Positions 1 to 12,946 of a stretch of DNA of 64,000 nt are shown here, in pieces; position 1 is the first letter of the stretch; each line of letters opens with the position of its first letter. Position numbers and translations under genes: made by a program. Source of the stretch: Warburgia ugandensis (lineage: Eukaryota; Streptophyta; Magnoliopsida; Canellales; Canellaceae). The notes under the pieces are model-generated. The model saw only the letters and a program-made list of their open reading frames with translations, was not told where the DNA came from and searched no databases. The stretch is taken from contig CP141127.1 in assembly GCA_035236585.1 (NCBI GenBank), positions 47,878,001 to 47,942,000 on the forward strand, given 5' to 3'.

Positions 1-45
1 GGGGTTATCATAAGAATGGGTATAAATTTAAACAAAATTTGTTTC
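1..45 (-). mobile_element. Left fragment of element D internal region
   Basis: This short piece precedes the outer end of element A. Its last five bases (gtttc, 41-45) pair with gtttt at 21685-21689 as the target-site duplication of A, so it should join directly to the D sequence that resumes at 21685. Nothing coding is visible. The rest of D's 3' half lies beyond the left edge of the window. Confidence 0.6.
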
Positions 46-2559
46 TGGTGTAGCTTTAAAATTACTCACAAGTGCACGAATCAAGTAGTAATTGCATGCA
101 AGAGAAGTTGATCCCATTAGTAACCTCACTAAATTTTCATTTGATTGGATCTTATTGCTTATCTTATCCCAAGAAAAAGGGCTTTGATTAAACTAGGAAT
201 TTAAACAGCATGAAAAAGTAGGCATGCATGAAATTAGAAACATGAACTAAATGAAATATTTCTAAAAATAAATCTTTGTCAGAAATAGAACTAAAAACTA
301 TCTAAAACTAACCTAAAGATGTAATAAACTCAACAACAACTAAATAAATGTTAAACATAATGTAAACTAATCTACAAAGCATGCACAACTTAAGGAATTA
401 AGATCAATATGGTGTGCATGAAAACTCAAGTAACAAATGTGTGGAATTAAACTAGAATGGAATGTGTGATATAACCTAAATTAATGCCTAGAAACATAGG
501 TAATAAGTACTCATGAAACAAACAAGCTATCTAAGAAAACACCCTTCAAAACCATGCACATGATCTTGAATGTGATGTATGCGAACCTGAGTGCAATTCA
601 ACTTATAATGATGCATATGAAACTAAGATAGAGATATTGCCTAATGGAACATGAATGATGTGTGTGAGATATAAGTTATGCACATCCAATATTAACAATG
701 ACAAGCATGAAATAAAGTGTGAAATGGGTTAAGCAAGAACTAAGCTAGGTATGTATGAAGCTGGGGTGATGTCAATGCATGAAACATAAAGTAAAAATTG
801 CCCATAAATCTTACATGAAAGTGGATCACAAAAAGGTAAATGATGTGCAAGATTCAATATGTATAATAATCAAGATTTAATAAGATTAAAACATGCAACT
901 TAATACAAGTATGCTTGAACAAACTTAATTGCTTGTATTAAAAAAGTGTACATGAAAAGTGTGCATGTACATGGATTTAGAGCAACAAAGATGTGCACTT
1001 TCTCAAGCTAAAAACTTAAGCCAAATCAATTACTGAAACTTCTTCAATCACCATACAATAATCATTCTACAAACATCTCTAAGATAGCATGTGTGTTTGC
1101 CAAAGAAGCATTAAAGAGAGAGAGGAAAAGGATGGGATGGAAAGCAATGGAATTCAAGGACCAAGTAACTTGATCCAAGGGATACAATCTCTTGGATATC
1201 TCTATAAGAAAGTTATGGCCCTTGAATATAAGAATCTATAACTTTAAACAAGATACAAATAAGTAAGGAAAACAAGGAACATAAATAAGGAAGACAAGGC
1301 AACAAGTAAAAGACTTAAGTAAAGAAACAAGGAAAGAAAGAACAAGAACACTAACCAGGAAATTAAGTGCCAAATCCAAAGGAAAAGTGTGCTGAACTTG
1401 AAGGAGGATGGAAAAACTTTAATAAGACTTGATGAAAAAGAATCATGCTTGAAGTCCAAGTGGAGGAAGAGTGAGGTAGGTAATCTAGGAAGAGTGTGTA
1501 GAAGTAGGAAAGATATGAGGTGGAACCCTAAGTCAACTAAGGGAGAAATAACGCAGGAGGCACCACTTTTCAAGGAGGTACCTCCACCCTAAGTATCACA
1601 CACATAAAACCCTAGAATGGTAGTTAAAACAGATAGAGAGAAGGAAGAAAGAAGTAATATGGAATTAGAAAGTAAATGGAAGGTGGAAGTTTGAAGGTGT
1701 AATGAGTGAAACCCTAAGATCTTAAGGGGTGGAAGGAAGGCGCCATCTTTCAAGGAGAATTGCATAGAACTCCCCTCCTTAAAGGTATTTCTCTTGGAAA
1801 GGTAAGAAAGAGAGGAAAGAGAGAGAAAGATAAAGAGATAGTGACAAAACAAAGAAATAGAGAGAAAGAAAGATAAAATACAAGAACTCTTCTTCCCTTG
1901 GTTAACCATTGCATGCCACCCATCCTAGTTTGACAAGTCATAATTCCTTTGAATTATCCTCTTGAGTTTTCATGTAATAATTGCCTAAAAACTTCCTCTA
2001 ATTGTGTGCTCCATGTGGCATGGCTCAAATAGCTTCAAGGTTCACTTTGATGGCTTATTTGTCTTGGCTTCATGACTCACACCCTTGGCTTTAATGGCTT
2101 GAAGTGCTTGGATTCTCCTTGATGACTTAGGTGGCTAAGGTGGTTCAAATGCTTAGATTGTGCATGAGCCCATTCTAGTCACCTTTGATTTATTCTAATT
2201 GTTTCCTTGCTTGTCCTAGGATGATCTTGAATCATGATTAAGCCTGAAAATGTTGGAGATTAGCCCTGGCTCTCTCTTTTGATCTTGATCTTCAATTCTC
2301 ATCTAAGCACTCTCGGCTGTTGGATCACCTTCTGAACGCCTACAAAAGATTAAAAATCCTAATTAAATCTTTAAAAAGTATGACAATTCACATACTAACT
2401 CTCCATTAGCCTCTAAACATGCAAAATATTAAACTTTTGAATTATTAGGTTAGAAATAGAAGTGTTACAAATTTTAAAAGAACCCTAGAAACAATATTAT
2501 AATTTATAATGCATGGACTATTAATTGGGTACTTTTTATACAAAATTGAACACTTATCA
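46..2559 (-). repeat. Element A 3' LTR (2.5 kb)
   Basis: On the minus strand this begins TGATAAGTG at 2559 and ends GCTACACCA at 46. The same termini bound the B, C and F LTRs in this window. Purine-rich sequence (TTGGGGGTG on the minus strand, 2560-2568) lies directly upstream of the LTR start and is the likely polypurine tract. Short reading frames within it (for example 1389-1592) are not conserved between LTR copies and are not genes. Confidence 0.82.
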
Positions 2560-4499
2560 CACCCCCAACTACTATTTTGCTAGCTTTGAGTAAAACATTT
2601 GAAAAATCATTTAGCAAAATTGATAAAATTGTCACTTTTGTAGGTACTCATGGTTGCATTTAGCATATACAACAAGCCCTCAAACCTCTAGGTTACTGCT
2701 AATGGACAAGTTAAGCCTTGTGATGGTTTCTAGTGAATATACTCAATAAATTTAAAAATCTTAAGTGCTTTATTTTATCTTAGAGAATTCTCATCCATTG
2801 GTACTCTAATGGCTTTAACAACTTAAGTCAAGACTTCTAAATAGATATGCTCATTGCTCCATTGGAATGATGTCTTAACCTCAAATTCTCATTGGTATCC
2901 ACTCAGAAATAAAGCTCTCAAAGAAAATAGTTTAGACAAAATTCTCTCACTATGTGACTAAATTGAACAATCTAATGGTTCACATAATTTCTCCTAAATA
3001 CAGTTGAGATAAAGAAATATAATCCCTAAGAATAGATGCCATTACCAACACTATTTGGGGTATTTCACTTTGATTCCTTCCTATTTATATCTTCTTTAAG
3101 GTTATCTTCCACCTTAAGACAAATAGGCTTTTACATAGGAAGAAATGTAGGCTTGCGATAGGTTTTGAAAGGAAGGATATAAGGATTCAAAGTTTAAAAT
3201 CTAAGTAGAGGTCTTCAATAATTGTTGTTTGGACAACTTCTCTTTTGAGTGCTGAAGCGAATATCTTTTCTGCTTTTATCTTCACTTTTCTTTTTTTCTT
3301 TTTCTTGATATTTCTACTTTTCCTTGTATTTCTTTAACAAAGTCTTTCTAATTGTATTGACTTTGATATTTTTCATTTATTTGAATTTTTTCCTTTTCTA
3401 CCATCTCTACTCATTTTCGAAAGATAGGTAATGGATATTTTATATCTAGGATTTCTTGGTTAAGATAAATGGGTTTTTGAAAAAAAAAAAGATTTCCAAG
3501 AGGATCAAGGGCCTTACTAATGGTATAATATACTGGGTATGTTTTATCTCTCTATGTTAGGATAGCCTATATCATTTCCTATGTTCCCTAAAACCTATCA
3601 AATTCAATAACTATTCAAGAAACTAAGTTAGTATTCCTTTTAGTTCTTGTCATTTTGACCAAAACAATGATAATAGGGTCTTTCTAAAATTATGTATGAT
3701 GAAGAAAATATGGAATTATTTATAACCTCAAAAAATGATAGTCTCTAATATTCATTTGGGTGTATAGGCCTCCATTGATTTCCTTACTGTCTCTAATTCA
3801 TAACCATTTATTATCTAGACTATGTATTGTATTTAAGAGTGTTTCTAGATTTAGCTTTCATAAAAGACTTTAAGACATGAATAAGATGCAGAATTAACCT
3901 TATGCATTTCTATTAAGAAGTTTAAGTAAGAGAAATACTAAGCTTTAGATAATCCAATTCTCATCACAACAAAGGAACTTTGACCTTTAAAACTCAAAAA
4001 ATCTCTCCTTTTTTTAAGAAAAACTCAAAAATGACATGCATGTCTACACCCCTAACCTAAACCAAATATTGTCTTGAGTAATGTAGAATAGTGAAACCTA
4101 AAAAACCCTGGGTTACCTCCTAGTAAGCACTAATTTTAATGTCTTTAGCCAGACTAGACTAACTAATCTACTCTAAACTTAACTAATTAACCTAATCCGA
4201 ACTCTAACAATGGAGGAATTTCTCTCCCATGTAGGAATTTCATGGTAGTCAATATACATTCTCCATCTTGAAATTTTTAATGGTGGTAACAATATGGCAT
4301 GAAAGACCACCATGAATTTAAATTTCTTACAACCAATTTAAGATGAATGACCCCATTTTTTTACCAAATTTAGGGATGACAGTGACCATTGCAATTAGCA
4401 CATATTTTTTCTCCTCCCTTACATTTCCCTAAATTGGAGATCATGCTTACTTTGTTTTTCCCTAAAAGGTTGTTTTTGTTTTTCTAAGGACATAGTAAT
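2560..4499 (-). other. Element A 3' internal non-coding region
   Basis: This stretch has no usable reading frame. It aligns by eye with 11147-12900 of element B and with 34095-34240 plus 35900-37240 of element F, so it is a shared internal segment between the end of coding and the 3' LTR. Around 4050-4150, read on the minus strand, it holds the Athila/Tat post-pol landmark: a 'ctggctaaagacattaaa' stretch, an 'aggaggtaaccc' stretch and then a 'gacaatatt' motif. In autonomous relatives this landmark follows integrase; here it follows a short gag-like frame. Confidence 0.65.
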
Positions 4500-5755
4500 G
4501 ATGGGGCTTAAATCCTTATTAATTCTAATGTGTATCCTAGAGTTGGTTGATATTAGACCATAACATCAATTAACACTTCTCCTTCCTTTTCTATAGGCAC
4601 AGGTAAGATTTTGGTTGTTCCTACTTCACTATCTAATATTTGATCAAATAAAGTTTATAGGTCCCAATTATGTATTTCTTCTACATTGCAAGGTTCAATT
4701 GGAATTTCAAGAATTGTAGGGGTTTCTACTTAATCTTGCCATTGAGAAGAGTCCACTAATGGCTCAGCGTCTAATAGCTCATTTCCTTCATCAATGGATG
4801 TCTCTTCATCGAAATCATAAAATTGATCCAAATATGCCTTTAATATGTCTATATCAGAGATTTTATTGATGGGGAAACTCTGTGGCTTAGGATGATCATA
4901 TGATATTTCCATCCTATTATCGGTATCAATGGTAAAGAATGGGTGAAAACTCTGTGACTCAGGAGGATCATAATGAATTCCATCCTTTGAATGTTTCTAT
5001 TAGTATTCTCCCTTATTTGTTTCATTTCCTCTTCCCTTTCCTAAAGTTTAGCCATAAATTGGTTGTCTTGAAGGGCATTCTACTCAAGCAATCATTGATT
5101 CTCTTCACTAAATTGGATCTCTTCTAATGATTCTTCAAACTCGTATGGCTCATGGTGTTGTGGCATTAGGTTACTAGGAAGGGGTTGAGTAGGTTAGAAC
5201 CATGATGGTTGTCCTTAATATTCTTAATAATCACAGTAGGATTTATCAGGTGGGAAGATGATGGTTCTTCGTAATATATCTGACAATCTTGAGGTTTTTG
5301 ATGCATGGCCCATCTATTATAGTCTTAATAGTCTATCCTAGTATAATAACTTTTGGGTTCATGGAATGTACTAAGAGCATCCACTTGTTCTTGATAATAT
5401 CTATTATAGATGGAGCCTAAAGGCCATGAAGTAAGGGGATATGGAGGTTCAGAGAAGGCATAATCATTATTGTACTGAGATTGCTGATATGACTCAGTAT
5501 ATGAATTATTATATAGGGGTTGTTCTTATGATTTAGTATCTTGCATATAAGTATTTATCCTATTCATTAAACTACCAATCAGATCCATCTCAGCTTTGAA
5601 TCCATCCCACTTACTACTCATCCTATCCAATTGACTATCAAATGTATTGGATAGATTAGGAGTATACCTTGTCTCTATCTTATACCTATTCTCATAAGAT
5701 GATGGCTTAAGAGTAAAATATTATGAAAGTGGTATTTTTCAATCCCTTCTTTGGT
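4500..5755 (-). pseudogene. Element A gag-like reading frame, broken, no capsid core
   Basis: Reading the minus strand from about 5755 downward gives a mostly continuous frame with scattered stops. It starts with a coiled-coil-like stretch (NTFDSQLDRMSSKWDGF), then a Tyr/Gln/Pro-rich segment, and later two copies of a short motif (YDPPESQSFHP near 4960, SYDHPKPQSFPI near 4890). The last open piece is 4730-4912 and ends LVDSSQWQD. Element D has a matching piece at 22964-23215 ending LMDISQWQ, so the frame is shared rather than random. No Retrotrans_gag core, zinc knuckle, protease, RT or integrase was seen. It resembles the gag C-terminal and linker part of Athila/Tat elements; its exact function is not known to me. 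Confidence 0.55.
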
Positions 5756-7051
5756 AGACCATTGTACTCAACTTTATATGCAACAAAAATAAATCATTGT
5801 ATACAAATAATGAGTACTTCTTTTAAATTAATTTTTTTTTTTTATGAATTTAAATGAAAACCTTAACTATATAATTCATCCTAACTAAATGTGTCTCCTA
5901 ACTTTAAATGACATACAGCTAATCCTTAATGGTTCACTAATGAGATGAGTTGATAATCTTTGATAATGTGTAAGGATGTAGCTTTCAAACCTAAATCTAG
6001 ATAGCTCATCCTTTTATCCACGATCAACTACTACTTACCAATTAGGTTCTATTCTAAAGTGAGTAATAAAATTCTCATGTAGGGAGGTGTTCAAACCTCA
6101 ACCAACATCTATGAAAGGCATGGAAAAATCACTTGGATTTTGGATACCCATTATAACCACGATGCTAAAAAGCCACTAGAGTGACAATAGATCTACTCCT
6201 TCCAAAAGGGTCCAATGAGCTTCAAACCCTAAGTCTCTTACTCCTTATTTTAAATTAAGCTTTAAGGGTTGGGATCGCTAACATGCAAGGAATTGATTTG
6301 ATTACCTAAGTGAGCCAAGGATCTGGTGATGAAATCCAATCCTTATGGGGCCCTTATTATCAATGTGAACATTCACCATAAAGCAATTAAATATGCAATG
6401 TGATTACAAGGAAAGGAAACTAATTCATACTTATGTGCTATCTAACAAAGGGTCCACATCTCTATAGATAAGACATTATAACTAGACAGCCTATGCCTTG
6501 GTTATAACCGAGCTTAAGCTATCCCTATTAAATAGGTGTAAAACTAATGCAACAATCCTAAATAAGATGTATCAAGTATAATGAATGACCCTAATATATA
6601 TGAATTACACTCTACCAACCAATATGTAAACTACATTAAATCAATGACATTATGAAAATAAAAGAGACTAAGAGAAGCTTGCAGTGGGATTTCCGATGAA
6701 GACCAACTATGGGCCATCATACCCAACACTTGCACTATATTATTACATGCCATTTAAAATAAATAATGGAAATTAAGATTAGAATGGGGCCTCATTACAA
6801 TTCCTCTAAAAAAAAAAAAAACTTAATCTAGGAAAGCAATAAAATCCTAATTGTACTGATGACATTGGCCCACAAGATCACCATCGCTCCCTTTGCCAAA
6901 CTCCCCTCACATAAAAACAAAGAAATATGTCAATTTTTGAAGAATTAGCAAAATATTCAATAATGATGAGAAACCCCTAATCTAATGTAACCTAAACCCA
7001 TGACTAGAGATAAACATTCTAAACAAAGATCCAACCACAAATCTATTGTGG
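5756..7051 (-). other. Element A leader (untranslated) region
   Basis: No coding sequence is visible. The stretch is homologous by eye to the leaders of B (18135-19342) and D (23850-24385 plus 31410-32317): all share an 'agtggcaatag...tcc(a/t)atgagc' block (6179-6215, 18555-18605, 24372-24385 joined to 31410). It lies between the PBS and the start of coding on the minus strand. Confidence 0.6.
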
Positions 7052-7076
7052 TTCCTTGCCAACAGTGCAAAAAACT
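7052..7076 (-). other. Element A primer-binding site
   Basis: Directly after the LTR end, the minus strand reads AGTTTTTTGCACTGTTGGC followed by AAGG. It matches, with a few changes, the TTTGGCGCCGTTGCCGGGGA-type PBS region characteristic of Athila/Tat elements. It fixes the 5' LTR to the right-hand side and so the minus orientation. Confidence 0.7.
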
Positions 7077-8365
7077 TGGTGTGGTATTAAAAGTACTCAC
7101 AAGCACCCCAATCAAAGTAGTAGCAGCACGTGAGATAGGTCGATCGCATGAGGAGTCTCATAAAATTTTCAATTAATTGAATCTTATTTAAGTTACTTAT
7201 CTTAGCCAAAGAAAGAGGGTTTTGATTGAACTAGGAATTTAAACAACATGAAAAGTAAGCATGCATGAAATTTGAAACTTGAACTAAATGATATCTTTCT
7301 AAAAACTATCTAAAACTAACCTAAATATAAAAATAATAAACTTTACAACACCTAAAGAGACCATAAATATAAAGTAAACTAATCTACAAAACATGCAGAA
7401 CTTAGGGAATTAAGATCAACATGATGCTCATGAAAACTTAAATAACAAATGCATGGAATTAAACTAGAATGGAATGTTTGATCTAGCCAAAACTAATGCC
7501 TGGAAACATAGGTGGGAAGTACTCATGAAACGAACAAACATCCTTCAAAACCATGCGCATGACCCTTAAGTTGTGTGCATGATAATGAATGTGATGTATG
7601 CGAACCTGAGTGCAATTCAACTTATAATGATGCGTATGAAACTAGGAAAGATAAATTGCCAAATGGAACATGAATGATCCGTGTGATATATATGTAATGG
7701 ATATGCAATAATAACAAAGAAAAGCATAAACTAGCGCCATGTTGATGCATGAAACATAAAGTGAAACGTACACATAAAGCTTACATGTAAGTGGATCATG
7801 GAAAGGTAAATGGTGCGCAAGATTCAATATGTATAATAATCAAGATTTAAGAAGATTAAAAAAAAAAAAAAAACAACTAAATACAAGTATGCTTAAACAA
7901 ATTTGATTGCTTGTCTTAATAAAGTGTACAATGAAAAGTGAGCATGTACATGGATTTACAACAATAAAGATGTGCACTTTATGAAGGTAAAAACTTGAGC
8001 CAAATCAATTACTCAAACTTCTTCAGTCATCATACTACAAATATCTCTAAGATAGCATGCATATTCACCAAAGAAGCATTAATGAGAAAGAGAGGAAAAA
8101 GAGGGTATGGGAAGCAATGAAAATTAAGGAATTCAAGCACCAAGTAACTTGATCCAAGGGCTGCAATCTCCTTGCGGCCACTACAAGAGAGTTATGGCCC
8201 ATTAATACAAGGATCTAAAGCTTTAAACAAGAGGAAAACAAAGAACATAAACAAGGACAACAAGGAAAATATTTAAGCAAAGAAGTAAGGAAAGAAAAAA
8301 CAAGAACCTCAACCTAGAAATTAAGTGCAAAACCTAAAGGAAAAGTATGTTGAACTTAAAGGAGG
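7077..8365 (-). repeat. Element A 5' LTR, PBS-proximal piece
   Basis: Homologous to 46-1403 of the A 3' LTR. It breaks off at ggagg (8361-8365), where the B LTR begins (tggcgtagc, 8366). The missing remainder resumes at 20661. About 80 bases equivalent to 1404-1485 are absent from both pieces. Confidence 0.78.
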
Positions 8366-11146
8366 TGGCGTAGCTTTAAAATTACTCATAAGCACACAAA
8401 TCAACATAGTATTTTTACGCAAGAAAGGTCTATCCCATGAGGAATCTCATGGATTTGCAATCAATTGAATTTTATTCAAATTGATTAACTTCAGCCAAAG
8501 AGATAGAGATGTGATTAAACTAGGAATTAAAAACAACTAAGAAGGAAATATGCATGGAATTAGAAACTAAACTTAAAAGAAACTTACTGAAAATGAAAAC
8601 TAAACAATGAAATCAGAAACTCACCTAACTTCCATGGGTGCAACTATACGAAACTAATGTTAAATTAGAATTAATCAAATTAAGAAACTTAAACTAAAGG
8701 AAACTACTGAAAAAGACACTATCCCAAATTAACACTTTCCTAAACTAGAATTAGAAACTTCCTAAAAATATAACTTTCTAAAACCAAATTACGAAACTCT
8801 TTTAAAACTATATAACATGAAAAAACAAGTAACCAATGAAATCTAACTAACTTTAAAAAGAAATTAGCAGCATGCATGTGAATGAAAACTATCATTAAAA
8901 AGACTTTGTCAATCCTAAACTTCCTAAAGATGGAACTTCCTAAAATTGAAAAAGGAAACTTCCTACACCTAAACTAAGATACAATCAATGAACTAGATAC
9001 TGTTAAAACTAAATTAAGAAAGTGAATTATGCAAGAATCAAATTAAATCATCATATGTACCATGAGCATGATTCTAAGACTGTGTGCAAGGTTCCATTGC
9101 CTCAATGATGACTAGATTTGATGGTTCTAATGCAAGATAACATGAAAATTAACTATGGGATCTAATAAGAAACATGGAAGTATAAATGGGTACATAAGGA
9201 TTTTAGCAAATAATGTGTCTTGGTGGCTCAAAATAAAGCATAAAGTTAAGGAGGAAATAAATTCCAAATTTTGGTACTTAAGAACCTTAACTAAAACATG
9301 CACAAATAAGAAACTAAAACCATAAATTTTATGCAAGGAAACAACCTAGATATGAAGTACTTGGATTAAATAAACAATCCATAATGATAATTCCCACAAA
9401 ACTTTCCTGAATCATCTCCAAATTACACCAAAAACTAGATGCATAATACATGTTTTATTGCTGGAAATTGCATCTAATTCTTAAGCATCAAATCCTTTCT
9501 AAACAAAATAAACAATGCAATATAATGATAAAAAAATAAATTATGAATACATGGAAAGTAAACACAAAAAGGAATTCAAGAGAAAAAAAGGCTAAGTGGG
9601 TGAACTAACTAAGGACAATGAACCTAAAACTAAAGAGAAAAATAAGGTATAAAATGTGATTTTCTAAGGGGAAAATCAAGGGTTTAAGCTAGCTATTCAC
9701 TTGGATATCATTACCATTGAATAAATAGTTTGAATCTTGATTGAATAGCAAATAAAAGGCTACAAAATTGAAGAAATAAAGGAAAGGCTTGAAGGTTGGA
9801 AAGATAGGATGGCCTTTGATGAACAAAACAATGAAAACTAAAAGCAATGAAATTAAAGAAAAACAACTAAGTTACTAACCTAAATTGGAGTACAAATAAG
9901 TAAGAGAATAATATGAAGACCAAATAATAAAAAGCATCAAAGAAGTCCCAAATCCAAAGATCCAAAAATTCCCAAGCTAGAGTGCTCCTTTCAAGATTGT
10001 CTCACCCAACCTCTTCTTGAAAAATTGTATGAACCATGGGGGTATATATAGATGAGTGGGTTCCTAACTTGGGAAAGGGTGAATCCATGATAAAATTGGC
10101 TCTAAGGTAAAGGTATTGAATGGGGGAGGTTAGGAGATGAAGTTTAGGTAGGAATGATGTCAATGAAGATGACATAAGAGAGAGAAATTAGCATGAGGTG
10201 GTGGTTTCTAAGTTAGAAAGTGGGGGAGGCATCCTTTTCCATAGAGGAAAAGTGGCCTTGGACCCTCTTAATTGAATGGTGAGATGAGAGGGGGAGATGG
10301 GGAATGAAAAGTGGTAGAAAATTCTAAGTAAGATCAAGGTTTGGCTGGTTTTTTAATTGACTTAAACTTAAGGTTTCCATCTTAGGAAACCACGTGACTT
10401 TAAGCACTTCAACAAAGGGGAGGCACCACTTTTTGAGGAGGTGCCAGCATCCTTAATGTAAATTTTGTGTAACCCTAGGATGGATGGTGGATTAAGAGTT
10501 GGAAATGGATTAGGAATGTGGAGTGTGGAGTGTTCTCTCTTGATGGGTCCCTTAGTGCATGATCATCTTACCTTTTACAATTCTCTCTTAAATCTCTTCA
10601 AAAATAACACTTTTCAACATAGAAAAATACTTGAAATGATGCTCCAATTGTGTGGCTCCATGTGGCACTCATCCTCAGCCTAATAGCTCATTCTTTGGTG
10701 GCTTAAGTGGCTTCAAGGCTTGAGTAGCATGTATGGCTTATCACCCTTTCTCACATCTTTAATGCCTAAGTGGATTGCATGGCCCCCATGCAAAGGTAGT
10801 GGAAATGCATGGATTTTTTTACATGGATCATTTTAATCACCTTTTCGTTCTTCCAATTTCTTTCTGGGGCTTCGCCCCCACATCCCTAGGTAATATAAGT
10901 CATTGGATCGTCTCCTTACTTCCTACAAAAAGAGTAAAAAAAACTAATTAAATCTTAGAAAGTTATGGTAATTCACATGCTTACCCTAGATTAGCTTCTG
11001 AACTTGCAAAATATCATACTTTGGAATCATTATGTTAGAAATGCATGTGTTATAAAATTTTGGCTAAAAGCACTAATCTAACACTATAAGTTATAACACA
11101 TGGGCTACCAATTGGGTACTTTTTATACAAAATGGAACACTTATTA
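8366..11146 (-). repeat. Element B 3' LTR (2.8 kb)
   Basis: Read on the minus strand it begins at 11146 (TAATAAGTG, the terminal TG mutated to TA) and ends GCTACGCCA at 8366. A purine tract (CTAATTGGGGGGTC on the minus strand) directly precedes it. It includes a TATA-like box at 10043-10051. Reading frames inside it, such as 9127-9336 and 10465-10683, are not shared with other LTR copies. Confidence 0.8.
10043..10051 (-). promoter_or_regulatory. Putative TATA box in element B 3' LTR
   Basis: The minus strand reads CTATATATA here. The same box with similar flanks recurs at 19546-19554 in the B 5' LTR, 16816-16825 in solo LTR C and 38919-38928 in the F LTR, so it is a conserved feature of this LTR family and the likely U3 core promoter. 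Confidence 0.55.
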
Positions 11147-12946
11147 GACCCCCCAATTAGCATTTTGCTAGTCTTAAGTAAAATATTCAAAAAATCACAA
11201 AAATTAAATGGTTTCTATTTTTGTAGGTACTCACGATTGTATTTAGCATATGCAACAAGCCCTTAAACCCCTAGGTAATTCCTCATGGACGAGTTAAGCC
11301 TCATGACAGTTTGTAGTGAATATACCCACAAATTTCCATAAGGTTAAGTTCCTTAATTTATCTCAGAGAATTTTCATCCATTAATACTCTACTGACATCA
11401 ACAAGTTAATAAAGATGAATGAGAAAGTCCACAAATTACTCACATACCAAAGCAATTTTATTCCTATTTCATCTCAAGGTGCAGTGTGTGTATAACTAAA
11501 TAAATCAAGAGCTTTAAATAGATATGCTTGTTGCACCATTGGAAAGATATCTTGACCTTAAATTCTCATCAGTATACACTCAGAATTAAAGTTGTCAGAG
11601 AAAAGGAGTCAAACAAATTTTCTCTTACCATGTGACCAACTCTAAAGATACTAATGGTTCACATAACTTTTTTAGCACTGATGAGACAAAGAATATGATC
11701 CCTTAGAATAGATCCTAATACCAAGACCTAAATATTTCATCTAAATTCCTTTATATTTATTTCCTCATCAAGGCTATGTTCCACCTAAGATCAATAGGTC
11801 TCCAAATAGGACCAAATATAGGTTTAGGATAGATTCAAAGTTCAAATCTGAGTAGAGGTCTTTAGTGAATATTTGTTTTTACAACTTTTCTTTTGATTGC
11901 ACTTGAAGTGATTTTCCTTTCTCTTTTCTCAACTGATCTTTTCTTTTCACCTTTTCTTGAATATTTTTAGTTTTTCTTGTATTTCAAGAAAGAACACTTT
12001 TCTTTGTGCTTTTAATATTTTTTATTTCTTTGACTTTTGTGCTTTTTCTAAACTTTCTCTACCATCTCTACTCATATTTGAAAAGTAGGTAATGGATATT
12101 CTTACTAAGGTTTCTTTGGGTTAGGGTAAATAAGGTTTTAAAAAGAAAAGCCTTACCAAAAAGGCTCAAAGGTCTTAACTAGTGGTATAGCATGTAGGTA
12201 GGCTTTATGTCTCTGGCTAAAACAAGGATGGCTTGTATCACTTCCTAGGTTTCTTAAAACCTATCTAATTCAATAAATGTTCAAGAACTAAAGTTAGTAC
12301 TCCTTTTTAATTCTTGGCAATTTGATCAAAACAAAGACACTGAAATCTTCCAAATTTGATGTATGCTAAAAAAAATAGGGAATTACTTATAAGTCTCATA
12401 AAAAATGATAGTCTCTAGTACTCACTTGATCATATAGGTCTCCACTAATTTCCTTAGTATCTTTAAGTCATAACCATCTATCTGTCTAGACTTATGAACT
12501 GTGCATGAGTTTGTTCTAGGATTTAACTTTCATAAAATACTTCAAGACATGAATAATAATGCAGAATTAACCATATGCATTTCTAGTAAGAAATTAAAGT
12601 GGTGGAAATACCAATCTTTACACAATCCAATTCTCATCATAGTAAAAGAACTCTGACCTTTAAACTTTAAAAAAAATTCATTTTTTTATAACACAAACTT
12701 AATAAAAACTCATAAATCTCATGTATTTCTACATCCCCCAAGGTGACCTAAACATTGTCCCCAATGTTTTAAAACATAGGACATCTATTTGATAAATGAG
12801 TCATGCAAAGCCATGGGACTTAAAAAACAATAGGTTGCCTCCCAGTGAGCCCTAAATTTAATGTCATTAGTCAGACGTTAAAATTTTCAATTATAATGTG
12901 TAAGATTGGCCACCAGTGGATCAAAGGGAGACAATGGTGGAAAAAG
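11147..12946 (-). other. Element B 3' internal non-coding region
   Basis: No coding is visible. It is homologous to 2560-4200 of A. Between about 12720 and 12900, read on the minus strand, lies the landmark 'tctgactaatgacattaaa', then 'ctgggaggcaacctattg', then 'cattggggacaatg', which in autonomous Athila/Tat elements follows the end of integrase. Here it begins only about 70 bases after the protease frame stops. Confidence 0.68.

Noticed and set aside
10465-10683. 72-codon plus-strand frame
   Set aside because: Antisense within the B 3' LTR; the matching part of the B 5' LTR (19960-20160) is interrupted.
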